Assembly: GCF_900168195.1 (NCBI RefSeq) | Contig: NZ_FUYX01000001.1 | Coordinates: 372,001 to 436,000, forward strand | Source: Allobosea thiooxidans | GTDB lineage: Bacteria > Pseudomonadota > Alphaproteobacteria > Rhizobiales > Beijerinckiaceae | DNA length: 64,000 bases | Direction of reading: 5' to 3' | Shown: positions 14,245-27,069 of the stretch, piece after piece | Position numbering within the stretch: position 1 is the stretch's first letter | Layout: every line of letters begins with the position of its first letter | Position numbers and translations under genes: made by a program | The notes under the pieces: model-generated | Databases searched by the model: none | What the model saw: only the letters and a program-made list of their open reading frames with translations | Told to the model about the DNA's origin: nothing

Positions 14245-15453
14245 ATGGATACGCGCCTTCTTTCCCTCGCCGGCGGCGCCTTCGCCATCGGCACAGGCAG
14301 CCTGATCGTCACCGGCATCCTGCCCCATCTCGCCAATGGCCTCGCCGTCTCTGTCGACACCGCCGGCCTGCTCATCTCGATCTTCGCGCTGGCCTATGCG
14401 ATCGGCTCACCGATCCTCTCCACCGTGCTCGGCGATGCCGACCGCAAGACGGTGCTGGCCGGGGCGATCACCGTCTTCGGCCTCGCCAATCTCGGCGCCG
14501 CCTTCGCCACCGATTTCTGGGTGGTAATGGCAGCCCGCATCGTCATGGCGTTCTCGGCCGGCGTCTTCATGCCCGCCGCCAATGCGGTCGCCGTCGCCGT
14601 ATCCACCCCTGAACGCCGCGGCCGCGCCATCGCGCTCGTCACCGGCGGCATGACCGTCTCGCTGATCCTGGGCGTCCCGATCGGCACCGCCGTGGTCGGC
14701 TTCGGCGGCTGGCATCTCGCCTTCCTGCTCGTGGCTCTGCTCAGCGCGTTCTCGCTCGTCGGCCTGCTGGCCAAGCTACCGCGCGGCCTGCCCCGCGGCA
14801 CCAATACCCTGCGTGAGCGGCTCCAGGTCGCGGGCCGCGGCGACGTGCTGCTGGCACTCGCCACGACCATGCTGTGGACCACCGGCGCCTTCGTTCTCTA
14901 CACCTATATCGCGCCCTTCCTGACCAATCAGGCCGGCATCACCGGCCCCTGGCTCGCCGCGACGCTGGTCGTTTCCGGCATCGGCTCGGCCTTGGGCAAC
15001 CAGCTCGGCGGCGTCGCCAGCGACCGCTTTGGCCCCGAGCGCTCGCTGACCGTCGTGCTGTCGATCCTGGCCGCGGCGCTCTTCACCGCCTCGCTGATCG
15101 CGGTCAGCCTGCCGCCTTCCCTGGCGATCTGGCCGATCCCTTTCGTGCTCTTCATCTGGAGCGCGGCGGGCTGGGCCGGCCATCCCTCGCAGATGTCGCG
15201 ACTGGCCGCGATGGCGCCGGATGCCACCGTGGTCGCGCTCTCGCTCAACGCCTCCGCGCTCTATTTCGGCATCGCGGCCGGCGCCGCGCTCGGCCAGCAG
15301 GTGATGCGCCATGCCGGCACCTGGCCGCTCGGCTTCGTCGGCGCCGCCTGCGAGGTCGCGGCGCTCGCGGTGCTGGCATTCACTCTCTATCGCAAGCGCG
15401 CCGCCAAGCGCGTGCCAGCCCTGTGTGAGACGGCAGCGCCGGCGCGGAGCTGA
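14245..15453 (+). CDS. MFS efflux transporter (DHA1/AraJ type)
   Basis: A 402-residue major facilitator protein with twelve predicted transmembrane helices, like the AraJ/YdhP/CmlA group of drug or sugar exporters. Visible blocks are LLISIFALAYAIGSPILSTVLGDADRK (loop 2-3 region, where D/R-rich motif A sits), ERRGRAIALVTGGMTVSLILGVPIGT (motif C-like, helix 5), and a second-half motif in NQLGGVASDRFGPE. The start has AAGGA 9 bases upstream. It is divergent from ArsR and probably repressed by it. The substrate is not predictable. Confidence 0.9.
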   Translation: MDTRLLSLAGGAFAIGTGSLIVTGILPHLANGLAVSVDTAGLLISIFALAYAIGSPILSTVLGDADRKTVLAGAITVFGLANLGAAFATDFWVVMAARIVMAFSAGVFMPAANAVAVAVSTPERRGRAIALVTGGMTVSLILGVPIGTAVVGFGGWHLAFLLVALLSAFSLVGLLAKLPRGLPRGTNTLRERLQVAGRGDVLLALATTMLWTTGAFVLYTYIAPFLTNQAGITGPWLAATLVVSGIGSALGNQLGGVASDRFGPERSLTVVLSILAAALFTASLIAVSLPPSLAIWPIPFVLFIWSAAGWAGHPSQMSRLAAMAPDATVVALSLNASALYFGIAAGAALGQQVMRHAGTWPLGFVGAACEVAALAVLAFTLYRKRAAKRVPALCETAAPARS

Positions 15454-15464
15454 GCCGGCGCGCT

Positions 15465-16676
15465 TCAGGCCGCGTCCGCCCGCCGCCATGCCGGGAACGG
15501 GTCCGGCAGGTCGCGATAGCGCTCCGCATTGAAGCGCAGCGGCAAGGCATCGCCGACGAGGCAGAGATCGAGCGGCGCGCGAATCGCCGCCTCGTCGAGT
15601 TCGGTGCCGATGAAGACCAACTCCTGCCGACGGTCGCCCCAAACCGAATGCCAATTGCGGTTCAGGATCGCTTGCCATTCGGGATGATCCGGCCAGCGCG
15701 AGCGTGGCACAGCCGCCCACCAGAAGCCCATCGCCTCGGTGCGACAAATGCTGCCGGCGAGCGACATCTCGCCGACCCAGTCCGACCGGGTCGCCAGCCA
15801 GAAATGCCCCTTGGCGCGGATCAGCCCCGGCCAGGTCCGGCCAAGGAAGGCGTTGAACTTTTCGGGATGGAACGGCCGACGCGCCCGGTAGACGAAGGAG
15901 GCGATGCCGTATTCCTCCGTCTCCGGCACATGGTCCCTGAAGCCGTAGAGTTCCTTGTGCCAGAGCGGATGTTCCTGCGCCTTCTCGTGGTCGAACAGCC
16001 CGGTATCGAGCACGGCATCGAGCGGCACCTTGCCGAAATCGGCTTCGATCTGTCGCGCATCGGGGTTGAGCGCACGCACAATCTTGCTGACGGCCTCGCG
16101 CTGCTCGGACGTGGCCTCCGAAATCTTGTTCAGCACGACCACATCGGCGAACTCGATCTGCTCGACCAGGAGGTCGACCAGCGTGCGCTCGTCGCCCTCC
16201 CCCGCCGTCTCGCCGCGCTCGCGCAGGAAGTCGCGCGAGCCGTAGTTCCGCAGCAGGCTCGCGGCATCGACCACCGTCACCATCGTGTCGAGCCGAGCGA
16301 CATCGGACAACGAAAGCCCGTCCTCGTCGCGGAATTCGAAGGTCGCGGCGACAGGCAGCGGCTCGGCGATGCCCGTTCCCTCGATCAGCAGATAGTCGAA
16401 CCGCCCCTCTTCCGCGAGGCGGCGCACCTCGGCCAGCAGATCGTCGCGCAATGTGCAGCAGATGCAGCCATTGCTCATCTCGACCAATTTCTCGTCGGTT
16501 CGCGAGAGCTTGCCGCCGCCCTCCCGCACGAGATCGGCGTCGATATTCACCTCGCTCATGTCGTTGACGATCACCGCGACCTTGCGGCCCTCGCGGTTGT
16601 TCAGAATGTGGTTGAGCAGGGTCGTCTTGCCGGCTCCGAGAAAGCCGGACAGGACGGTGACAGGCAGACGACGCAT
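15465..16676 (-). CDS. COG0523 GTPase, probable zinc metallochaperone (ZigA/YciC type)
   Basis: A 403-residue G3E-family GTPase. It has the Walker A motif [11 protein letters not shown] (residues 11-21), the COG0523 hallmark SNGCICC with Cys71, Cys73 and Cys74 that bind metal, EGTGIAEP, and the base-recognition motif LNKIS. A CobW C-terminal domain follows (residues about 270-380). These proteins hand metal to client enzymes, and members under Zur control serve during zinc starvation. There is no His-rich insertion. A Zur-type site directly upstream favours the zinc role over nitrile hydratase or cobalamin work; no such genes are adjacent. Confidence 0.88.
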   Translation of the reverse strand: MRRLPVTVLSGFLGAGKTTLLNHILNNREGRKVAVIVNDMSEVNIDADLVREGGGKLSRTDEKLVEMSNGCICCTLRDDLLAEVRRLAEEGRFDYLLIEGTGIAEPLPVAATFEFRDEDGLSLSDVARLDTMVTVVDAASLLRNYGSRDFLRERGETAGEGDERTLVDLLVEQIEFADVVVLNKISEATSEQREAVSKIVRALNPDARQIEADFGKVPLDAVLDTGLFDHEKAQEHPLWHKELYGFRDHVPETEEYGIASFVYRARRPFHPEKFNAFLGRTWPGLIRAKGHFWLATRSDWVGEMSLAGSICRTEAMGFWWAAVPRSRWPDHPEWQAILNRNWHSVWGDRRQELVFIGTELDEAAIRAPLDLCLVGDALPLRFNAERYRDLPDPFPAWRRADAA

Positions 16677-16691
16677 GAGGAAGCACCTTCA

Positions 16692-16719
16692 TATGAAATG
16701 TTATAACATAACTTTCATA
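16692..16719 (-). promoter_or_regulatory. Zur-type operator upstream of the COG0523 GTPase
   Basis: Outer arms TATGAAA / TTTCATA enclose GAAATGTTATAACATAAC, which contains the perfect palindrome TGTTATAACA. It matches the alphaproteobacterial Zur pattern GAAATGTTATA...C. It lies 16-43 bases before the ATG, the same spacing as the box at the AztD-like gene. Confidence 0.75.
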
Positions 16720-16905
16720 AGGCGCCCGCACCTGGCAAGTCCCGTGACGAAGCCGTGCACATCTGGCCGTGCCGCTCCTTTTAGCTTCCCCCCGCCGCCT
16801 TCGCCGTCTATAGCGAGCGCCTAGCATTCAATCAGACGCTCGCCTCGCCTCCGCTCGCCCGATCGGACCGGCCTTGCGCGCGCCTGCACAAGACCGGTCG
16901 AGATC

Positions 16906-20223
<3,318 letters not shown>

Positions 20224-20328
20224 GCGGCCCGTCGCGGCGAAGTTTGAAGATAGAGCGGAAGCGCGGAAGCGCCGGCGGCGGAGAGGCCACCGGCGGGCCG
20301 CGCTTTCGGAGCTTATGGGACGGATAGA

Positions 20329-20802
20329 ATGGAAAAGGTTCCGATGACCGTGGGCGGCTTCGCCGCCTTGGAGGCGGAGTTGAAGCACCGCCAGCAGGTC
20401 GAGCGTCAGCGCATCATCACCGCGATCTCCGAGGCGCGTGCCCTCGGCGACCTGTCGGAGAACGCCGAGTATCATGCGGCGAAGGAAGCGCAATCGCTGA
20501 ACGAGGGCCGGATCCAGGAGCTCGAATCGCTGATCGGGCGCGCCGACGTCATCGACGTCACCAAGCTCGGCGGCGACACGATCAAGTTCGGCGCCACCGT
20601 CAAGCTGATCGACGACGATACCGAGGAAGAGAAGAGCTACCAGATTGTCGGCGAGCCGGAATCGGACGTGAAGTCCGGCAAGGTCTCGATCGGCTCGCCG
20701 ATCGCGCGCGCGCTGATCGGCAAGAAGGTCGGCGATTCCGTGCAGGTCAACACGCCCGGCGGCGGCAAGTCCTACGAGGTCGTCAGCGTCGCCTTCCGCT
20801 GA
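20329..20802 (+). CDS. greA: Transcription elongation factor GreA
   Basis: GreA rescues backtracked RNA polymerase by stimulating cleavage of the transcript 3' end. The 157-residue protein has the N-terminal coiled coil (residues about 10-75) with the tip motif [16 protein letters not shown] carrying the two acidic residues, and a C-terminal FKBP-like domain with [19 protein letters not shown]. Full length. Placement behind carB is conserved in this order. An in-frame second ATG (MTVGG) lies five codons in and could also be used. Confidence 0.97.
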   Translation: MEKVPMTVGGFAALEAELKHRQQVERQRIITAISEARALGDLSENAEYHAAKEAQSLNEGRIQELESLIGRADVIDVTKLGGDTIKFGATVKLIDDDTEEEKSYQIVGEPESDVKSGKVSIGSPIARALIGKKVGDSVQVNTPGGGKSYEVVSVAFR

Positions 20803-20822
20803 GGCATCGCCTTTCCCGCACC

Positions 20823-20915
20823 CGTCATGCTCGCCCTCGTGGCGAGCATCCACGTCTTGAACACGGCCTTCGACCGGCGAAGGCGTGGATGGTCGGGACA
20901 AGCCCGACCATGACG
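20823..20915. repeat. Interspersed repeat, family B
   Basis: CGTCATGCTCGCCCTCGTGG-CGAGCATCCACGTCTTGAA at the left pairs with GGCGTGGATGGTCGGGAC-AAGCCCGACCATGACG at the right, in the opposite orientation to the copy at 4846. It separates convergent greA and marC. Confidence 0.9.
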
Positions 20916-20928
20916 GCCGGCAACCGCA

Positions 20929-21540
20929 TCAGCCGGCCAGCACCACCCGCATCGCCCTGACGATCCCGTCGACGGCGACGCTCGCCAGGATGAGGCCCAT
21001 CACCCGGCTGATGATGCTCGCCCCGGCATTGCCGATGATCGCAATGATGCGCGATGCGCAGAGCAGCAGCCCGAGCAGGATCGCGAAGATGATCGCGATC
21101 TGGATCACGGTCTCGGTCTGCTCGGCGATGCTGAACTTCGAATTGTCGGTGACCGTCATCACCGTCAGCATGGCGCCGGGGCTGGCGATGCTCGGGATCG
21201 CCAGAGGGTAGACCGCCTTCTCGAGATCCGACGAGCGCAGCAGCTTCTGGTCCTCCTCCAGCTTCGACTCGCCGAAGATCATGCTCAGCGCGAAGAGGAA
21301 CAGCACGATGTTCCCGGCGATCTGGAAGGAGCTCAGTTCGATATCCATCGCCGTCAGCAGGACCTGGCCGAGAAGGACGAAGAACAGCAGCACAAGGAAG
21401 GCGACGAGCGCGCCCTGCAGGGCGATCCGGCGCGCGGCCGCGGCGCCCATGCCCGCGGTGACGGCGAGGAAGACCGGTAATGTACCGATAGGGTCGATCA
21501 CCACCCAAAGCTTCACGAATTCGGTGATCCAACGTTCCAT
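20929..21540 (-). CDS. MarC family membrane protein
   Basis: A 203-residue inner-membrane protein with six predicted helices. It opens with the family signature FVKLWVVIDPIGTLPVFLAVT and carries AGNIVLFLFALSMIFGE and YPLAIPSIASPGAMLTVM. Despite the name, MarC proteins are not required for multiple antibiotic resistance and their function is unknown. Length is normal. It is convergent with greA and divergent from the exported protein downstream. Confidence 0.93.
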   Translation of the reverse strand: MERWITEFVKLWVVIDPIGTLPVFLAVTAGMGAAAARRIALQGALVAFLVLLFFVLLGQVLLTAMDIELSSFQIAGNIVLFLFALSMIFGESKLEEDQKLLRSSDLEKAVYPLAIPSIASPGAMLTVMTVTDNSKFSIAEQTETVIQIAIIFAILLGLLLCASRIIAIIGNAGASIISRVMGLILASVAVDGIVRAMRVVLAG

Positions 21541-21674
21541 GCGCTTCCCCCTCGGCTTCGAAGCCGTTTCACGCGAAGCGATACACTATTCGCCGCTAAA
21601 TCGGCGCCGGCCGTCCATGGAATTTTGACGATCCGCTCCTAGATTGAGGCGACAGGCTTGCGGGAGACCCGACC

Positions 21675-22175
21675 ATGACCACGCGCAGACGTTTCCTGGC
21701 TTTGCCGCTCGGCGCGGCCGCGCTGAGCCTCGTGCCCCTTGCCGCGACACCGGCGGCGGCGCAGAGCGCGCCCGTCGGCTCGGTCCGGATCGAGGCCACC
21801 CCCTCGGTCATCAGCGCCTGGGGCCCGCATCTTCCGATGGTAGCGGCGGAGTTGCAGGGCACGCTCGCAGAGATCCTGGGGCCGGCGTTGCAGCCGCGCT
21901 CAGGCACGCGGCTCGTCGTCACCATCAGCAGCATCTGGCTGAACGGCTTCGCCGGCGGCGGCATATGGAGCGGCACCGGCGGCAGCAACGACTATCTGGA
22001 GAGCACGGCGACCTTGTACGACCGCAGCGGCCGCCCGATCGCGAGCTACCCGATCCGCTCGACGGAATCCTCCGGCGGGGCCGGCGCCTGGTATCTGCAG
22101 GATGTCGACCAGCGCCGCCTGAAGGCGCTGGCGCGCAACAACGCCTGGTGGATCAAGCGCTATCTCGCCGGCTGA
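21675..22175 (+). CDS. Tat-type exported protein of unknown function
   Basis: A 166-residue protein that starts MTTRRRFLALPLGAAALS, a twin-arginine-type signal with probable cleavage after AAA near residue 30. The mature part has strands such as SVRIEATPSVISAWG and RLVVTISSIWLNG, a Gly-rich loop (FAGGGIWSGTGGSNDY), and a Trp-rich end (NNAWWIKRYLAG). I cannot assign a family. Convergent with the Lrp gene, whose 3' end is 9 bases away. Confidence 0.75.
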   Translation: MTTRRRFLALPLGAAALSLVPLAATPAAAQSAPVGSVRIEATPSVISAWGPHLPMVAAELQGTLAEILGPALQPRSGTRLVVTISSIWLNGFAGGGIWSGTGGSNDYLESTATLYDRSGRPIASYPIRSTESSGGAGAWYLQDVDQRRLKALARNNAWWIKRYLAG

Positions 22176-22184
22176 GGCGGCGCC

Positions 22185-22649
22185 TCAGCCGAACGGCACG
22201 ATCGGCTCGTCCTTGACACGGTCGAGGGCGAGCGCGGTGCGGACGTTGCGGACATTCGGCATCGCCGTGAGCTCGGCGACGAAATCCTGGAACGCCTTGA
22301 GGTCCGGCGCGACGCATTTCAGCGCGAAATCGATGTCGCCCGACAGCGTCCAGCATTCGCGCACGGTCGCCCACTCGCGGATCCGGCTCTGGAAGGCGGC
22401 GAGATCGGCCTCGGCCTGGCTCGCCAGATGCACGAAGGCGAAGCAGACCACCTCGTAGCCCAGCTTCCGCTCGTCGAGATCCGCGTGATAGCCGCGGATC
22501 AGCCCCGCCTCCTCCAGCGCGCGGACGCGACGCAGGCAGGGCGGCGGCGAGATGCCGACGCGGCTGGCGAGCTCGACATTGGTCATGCGCCCATCGGCCT
22601 GGAGCTCGCGCAGGATGCGCAGGTCGATATCGTCGAGTTTTGGACGCAC
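22185..22649 (-). CDS. Lrp/AsnC-family transcriptional regulator
   Basis: A 154-residue Lrp-type regulator that probably senses an amino acid. The N-terminal winged helix (DDIDLRILRELQADGRMTNVELASRVGISPPPCLRRVRALEEAGLI, residues about 4-50) is followed by the RAM effector domain (VVCFAFVHLASQAEADLAAF ... CWTLSGDIDFALKCVAPD). A GTG start was chosen because the conserved helix begins directly after it and a GGGG stretch precedes it at about 6 bases. It is divergent from the ELM1-family gene, 60 bp apart. Confidence 0.92.
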   Translation of the reverse strand: MRPKLDDIDLRILRELQADGRMTNVELASRVGISPPPCLRRVRALEEAGLIRGYHADLDERKLGYEVVCFAFVHLASQAEADLAAFQSRIREWATVRECWTLSGDIDFALKCVAPDLKAFQDFVAELTAMPNVRNVRTALALDRVKDEPIVPFG

Positions 22650-22709
22650 GAAGATCCCCAAAGGAAGGTCGGGCTGGTGTAGACGGCGGCGGCGAGCGAT
22701 ACAAGGCGC

Positions 22710-23720
22710 ATGCCGCAGGCCCAGACAGCGATGCACCAGATTCCGGAACCGACCGTCTGGGTCCTGACCGACGGCAAGGCCGGCGACGAGGGCCAGTGCC
22801 TCGGCGTCGCCGAGCGGCTGGGCGTCGTCCCGGAGATCCGCCGGGTCAAGCCGCGCAGACCCTGGGCCTGGCTGATGCCGCGCGGGCCGATCGACCCGGG
22901 CGAGGGCCCGGACCGGCCGGGAAGCCCGCTCAGGCCGCCCTTCCCCGACATCGCCATCGCCTCCGGCCGCAGGGCGGTCGCCTATCTGCGCGCGCTCAGA
23001 AAGGCCTCGAACGGCACGACCTACACCGCCTTCCTCAAGGACCCGCGCACCGGCCCCGGCGCCGCCGACCTGATCTGGGTCTCCGAGCATGATCGCCTGC
23101 GCGGAGAGAACGTGCTCGTCACCACCACCTCGCCCCATCGCCTGACGCCGCAGAAGCTCGCCGCCGCGCGCGCGGCCCCGCCCGCCGCCATCGCCGGCCT
23201 GCCGCGCCCGCGCGTCGCGGTGCTCGTCGGCGGCGACAGCCGGCATCATCGCTTCACGCCGGCCGACATCGAACGCTTCTCCGTCGGGCTCGACGCGCTC
23301 GCCGGCACCGGCGCGGCGCTGATGGGCTCGCCCTCCCGGCGCACCTCTCCGGCGCTCGCCGCCGCCGTCGCCGCCGTCTTCGCCCGTCATGGCGGCTGGT
23401 GGTGGGACGGCACGGGCGAGAACCCCTATCTCGCCTTGCTCGCCAATGCCGACGCCGTCATCGTCACCGCCGACTCGACCAACATGATCGGCGAGGCCGC
23501 CGCAGCCGGCGTTCCCATCCTCGTCTTCGAGCCGCAGGGCGGCCACGCCAAGATCGCAGCGCTGATCGCGGCGCTGGAGCGGCAGGGCGTTGTGCATCGC
23601 TTCTGTGGACGCCTTGAAGGCGAACGCTACCAGCCGATAGACTCAACGCCGATCATAGCCGATGCGATACGGCAGGGCTGGCTGCGCCACCGGGCCGCGC
23701 TCGGGCTCGGCGGCAGCTGA
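22710..23720 (+). CDS. Mitochondrial fission ELM1-family protein
   Basis: A 336-residue COG3660 protein. The family is named for a plant protein that recruits dynamin to mitochondria; bacterial members resemble GT-B glycosyltransferases and their role is unknown. The pattern fits: WVLTDGKAGDEGQCLGVAERL at the start, IAIASGRRAVAYLRALRK, VAVLVGGDSRHHRFT mid-protein, and the nucleotide-sugar-like VTADSTNMIGEAAAAGVPILVFEP. trxB follows 75 bp downstream, and a shared transcript is possible. Alphaproteobacterial copies are of interest given the origin of mitochondria. Confidence 0.88.
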   Translation: MPQAQTAMHQIPEPTVWVLTDGKAGDEGQCLGVAERLGVVPEIRRVKPRRPWAWLMPRGPIDPGEGPDRPGSPLRPPFPDIAIASGRRAVAYLRALRKASNGTTYTAFLKDPRTGPGAADLIWVSEHDRLRGENVLVTTTSPHRLTPQKLAAARAAPPAAIAGLPRPRVAVLVGGDSRHHRFTPADIERFSVGLDALAGTGAALMGSPSRRTSPALAAAVAAVFARHGGWWWDGTGENPYLALLANADAVIVTADSTNMIGEAAAAGVPILVFEPQGGHAKIAALIAALERQGVVHRFCGRLEGERYQPIDSTPIIADAIRQGWLRHRAALGLGGS

Positions 23721-23759
23721 GCCCCGGCTCTTGTTTCGGCGCCGCGCCGCCGTATCTGA

Positions 23760-24770
<1,011 letters not shown>

Positions 24771-24914
24771 ACGAGCCGGCGTGACCCATCACTAATTCTG
24801 ATAGATTCCGTCACCAGATTCAGTGCGAATAACCGGGCTTACCTGCCACACAGACATTGACGCACAAGCGCTTTGTCCCCCATCATGCAAAAAACGCATA
24901 TCGGGGGAAGCGCG

Positions 24915-25805
24915 GTGGATTGGGACCGCATCAGAATCTTTTATACGGTCGCGGAGTCAGGCAGCTTCACCAAGGCTGGCGATGTTCTGGGCTTGAGTCA
25001 ATCGGCGGTCAGCCGGCAGATCGGGGCGCTCGAGCGGGAGCTGCGCGCACCGCTCTTCCACCGGCATACGCGCGGCCTCATCCTGACTGAGCAGGGCGAG
25101 CTGCTCTGGCGCGCCGCGCGCGAGATGACGCAGCGGCTGGAGCGCACCCGTTCGCAGCTCTCCGAGACCCGCGAGCACCCCTCGGGCGAGCTCAAGGTCA
25201 CGGCGACGCGCGGTCTCGGCGGGCACTGGCTGACCCCTCGCCTGTCCGAATTCATGGATCTCTACCCCGACATCCGGGTCGAGCTCATCCTCACCGATGA
25301 GGAACTCGACCTGTCGATGCGCGAGGCCGACATCGCCATCCGCCTGCGCCAGCCGCAGCAGCCGGACCTGATCCAGCGCAAGCTCTTCACGGTCCACTTC
25401 CACGTCTACGCCTCGCCGGCCTACGTGAAACGCTTCGGCGAGCCGAAGAGCTATGACGATCTCGACAACCACCGCATCCTGTCTTTCGGCGGCACCTCGC
25501 CGTCCTATCTGACGGCGGTCCACTGGCTCGGCACCATGGGACGCGACCAGCGCAACCCGCGGCCGATCCATCTCACCGTGAACAACATCACGGCGATGAA
25601 GCGGGCGGTGGATTCGGGCGCCGGCATCGCCGTGCTGCCCGACTATCTGATCGAGACCGGCTCGCCCCTCGTACAGCTGATGCGCGAGACTGAGATGCCG
25701 CAGCTCGAGAGCTATCTGGTCTATCCGGAAGAGATGAAGTCGGTCGCCCGCGTCCAGGTCTTCCGCGATTTCCTGATCCAGAAGGCCCAGCGCTGGACCT
25801 ACTGA
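24915..25805 (+). CDS. lsrB: LysR-family regulator, LsrB/VtlR type
   Basis: A 296-residue LysR regulator starting at GTG (VDWDRIRIFYTVAESGSF) after GGGGAA. The winged helix (SFTKAGDVLGLSQSAVSRQIGALE) and effector domain closely follow the pattern of S. meliloti LsrB and Brucella VtlR: PLFHRHTRGLILTEQGELL, READIAIRLRQPQQPDLIQRKLFTVH and AVLPDYLIE. LsrB affects redox balance and envelope; VtlR activates the AbcR2 sRNA in Brucella. Both the position after trxB and a likely AbcR-type sRNA downstream support the assignment. An in-frame ATG 14 codons upstream is an alternative start. Confidence 0.85.
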   Translation: MDWDRIRIFYTVAESGSFTKAGDVLGLSQSAVSRQIGALERELRAPLFHRHTRGLILTEQGELLWRAAREMTQRLERTRSQLSETREHPSGELKVTATRGLGGHWLTPRLSEFMDLYPDIRVELILTDEELDLSMREADIAIRLRQPQQPDLIQRKLFTVHFHVYASPAYVKRFGEPKSYDDLDNHRILSFGGTSPSYLTAVHWLGTMGRDQRNPRPIHLTVNNITAMKRAVDSGAGIAVLPDYLIETGSPLVQLMRETEMPQLESYLVYPEEMKSVARVQVFRDFLIQKAQRWTY

Positions 25806-25829
25806 CCGAGACTGCAAGGCTCGCATGGA

Positions 25830-25855
25830 ATCGGGCGCCCCACCGGGCGCCCGAT
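25830..25855 (+). terminator. Terminator-like hairpin after lsrB
   Basis: ATCGGGCGCCC / GGGCGCCCGAT is a perfect 11-bp stem with a CACC loop, 25 bases after the stop codon. The following TTGCGATTCT is only weakly T-rich. Confidence 0.65.
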
Positions 25856-26090
25856 TTGCGATTCTGGCTGTTTTGTGACCGACCGCGGCGCGCCATGCAT
25901 CAAAATCGAACAGTTCGGCTGAGAACCTCCCGAAAGGCCGTCCAAAACCGCCTTCGGATGCCTTCCGCAACTTCTCCGCGCAGGGTCACTCCTGCAATGA
26001 ATGCATATTTCTCAATCATTTAGGCTCAAATTGGCGCCATATGCCGCAGGTTCATGCAACCCACGCATGGCGGACCCAAGATATGTTGCA

Positions 26091-26119
26091 TTGCAAAACG
26101 GCAGGGTCTGCCCGATATT
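26091..26119 (+). promoter_or_regulatory. Predicted sigma-70 promoter of the AbcR-like sRNA
   Basis: TTGCAA is followed 17 bp later by GATATT. The expected start is near position 26126. The 150 bp upstream are AT-richer than the surrounding genome and hold ATGCAT-type repeats that could carry LysR boxes. Confidence 0.45.
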
Positions 26120-26125
26120 ACAACC

Positions 26126-26265
26126 ACGGTTGTTCGGAACGGGCTCCGCAATCTCCTCCCGGCGTTGAGTTCGTTTCAGCCGTTCCCCTCTGAGATGTTT
26201 GGCACTTCGCCAGATGTTTCAAACTTTCAAGGCCGGCTCCCCTCGGGGACGCCGGCCCTTTTTTT
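26126..26265 (+). ncRNA. Probable AbcR-type (alpha-r15) small regulatory RNA
   Basis: A non-coding stretch of about 140 bp bounded by a sigma-70-like promoter and a strong terminator. It carries two unpaired-looking pyrimidine stretches, CTCCTCCC (26153-26160) and TTCCCCTC (26183-26190), that could pair with Shine-Dalgarno sequences, as AbcR RNAs do when they silence ABC-transporter mRNAs through Hfq. In S. meliloti and Agrobacterium the AbcR genes lie next to the LsrB-type LysR gene, as here. Only one copy is seen, where tandem pairs are common. No protein-coding reading of the interval looks real. The 5' end is inferred, not seen. Confidence 0.6.
26231..26265 (+). terminator. Rho-independent terminator of the AbcR-like sRNA
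   Basis: GGCCGGC-TCCCC / GGGGA-C-GCCGGCC forms a long GC stem with a two-base loop and one bulge, followed by a run of seven T. It is among the best terminators in the window, yet no protein gene ends before it on this strand for over 400 bp. Confidence 0.88.
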
Positions 26266-26329
26266 GCTTCACGCTTGCCCCCTGCCGGAACACGCAGCGC
26301 TACCAGGCCCCTGCCCGATCCAGCCCATG

Positions 26330-26359
26330 AAAAAAGGCATCGCCGGGGGGCGATGCCTT
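26330..26359 (-). terminator. Rho-independent terminator of the FMN reductase gene
   Basis: Read on the minus strand, AAGGCATCGCC and GGCGATGCCTT form an 11-bp stem with a CCCC loop, followed by six T. It lies 28 bases after the stop codon of the reductase gene. Confidence 0.88.
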
Positions 26360-26386
26360 GCAGGTTTCCGGGTCTCTTTTCGCGGT

Positions 26387-26938
26387 TCAGGCCGCGAGCT
26401 TGCGCGCGATCCCGGCGAACTGGTCGAGGAAGCCCTTCAGGAAGGCGCGGGTCGCGTCGTTGGTGATCTCGCGCTGATCGTCGATCAGGCCTTCCTTGTA
26501 GGTGATGAACACCTGGCCGCCGACCACGACGCCGGCGAGATTCGTCATGATCATCCGCAGCTCGTTCTGCGAGACCGCCGTGCCGACGGCGCCGCCGCTC
26601 GTGCCGGTCACGGCCACGGTCTTGCCGGCCCAGGAATTCTTGCCATAGGGCCGGGAAGCCCAGTCGATCGCGTTCTTGAGGGCAGCCGGAATCGAGCGGT
26701 TGTGTTCCGGCGTGACGATCAGGATGGCGTCCGCCGCCTCGATCTCGCGCTTCAGCCGCAGCGTCGGCTCGGGCCGGTCGGCCTCGAGATCCTGGTTGAA
26801 CAGCGGCAGATCATCGATCCGCACGAAGGAGGGCTCGAAATCGTCGCCGCCCAGCTTTGCCAGCGCCTCGGCCAGTTTACGATTGATCGATTCGCGACGA
26901 TTGCTGCCGACGACGACAGCGAGCTTCAGCCTAGCCAT
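26387..26938 (-). CDS. NADPH-dependent FMN reductase family protein
   Basis: A 183-residue flavodoxin-like reductase of the NAD(P)H-dependent FMN reductase/ChrR group, which reduces quinones, azo dyes or chromate with FMN. The N-terminus MARLKLAVVVGSNRRESINRKLAEAL holds the phosphate-binding loop, LIVTPEHNRSIPAALKNAIDWASRP is the family's central motif, and VAVTGTSGGAVGT follows. Length is normal. It is preceded by a 131-bp gap and ends at a clear terminator, so it is probably transcribed alone. Confidence 0.92.
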   Translation of the reverse strand: MARLKLAVVVGSNRRESINRKLAEALAKLGGDDFEPSFVRIDDLPLFNQDLEADRPEPTLRLKREIEAADAILIVTPEHNRSIPAALKNAIDWASRPYGKNSWAGKTVAVTGTSGGAVGTAVSQNELRMIMTNLAGVVVGGQVFITYKEGLIDDQREITNDATRAFLKGFLDQFAGIARKLAA

Positions 26939-27069
26939 TGAATTCCTCGTTGTTGGGGGAATGGCAGCGACAGTAGTCCCCGCGGCGAAACCGGGGCAAG
27001 CCGGCGCCCTGCAAGCAGGTCATTGCAAGCTTTCAAGCGCGCGGGTCGGGAACGCCGGCCGGGGCGGCG

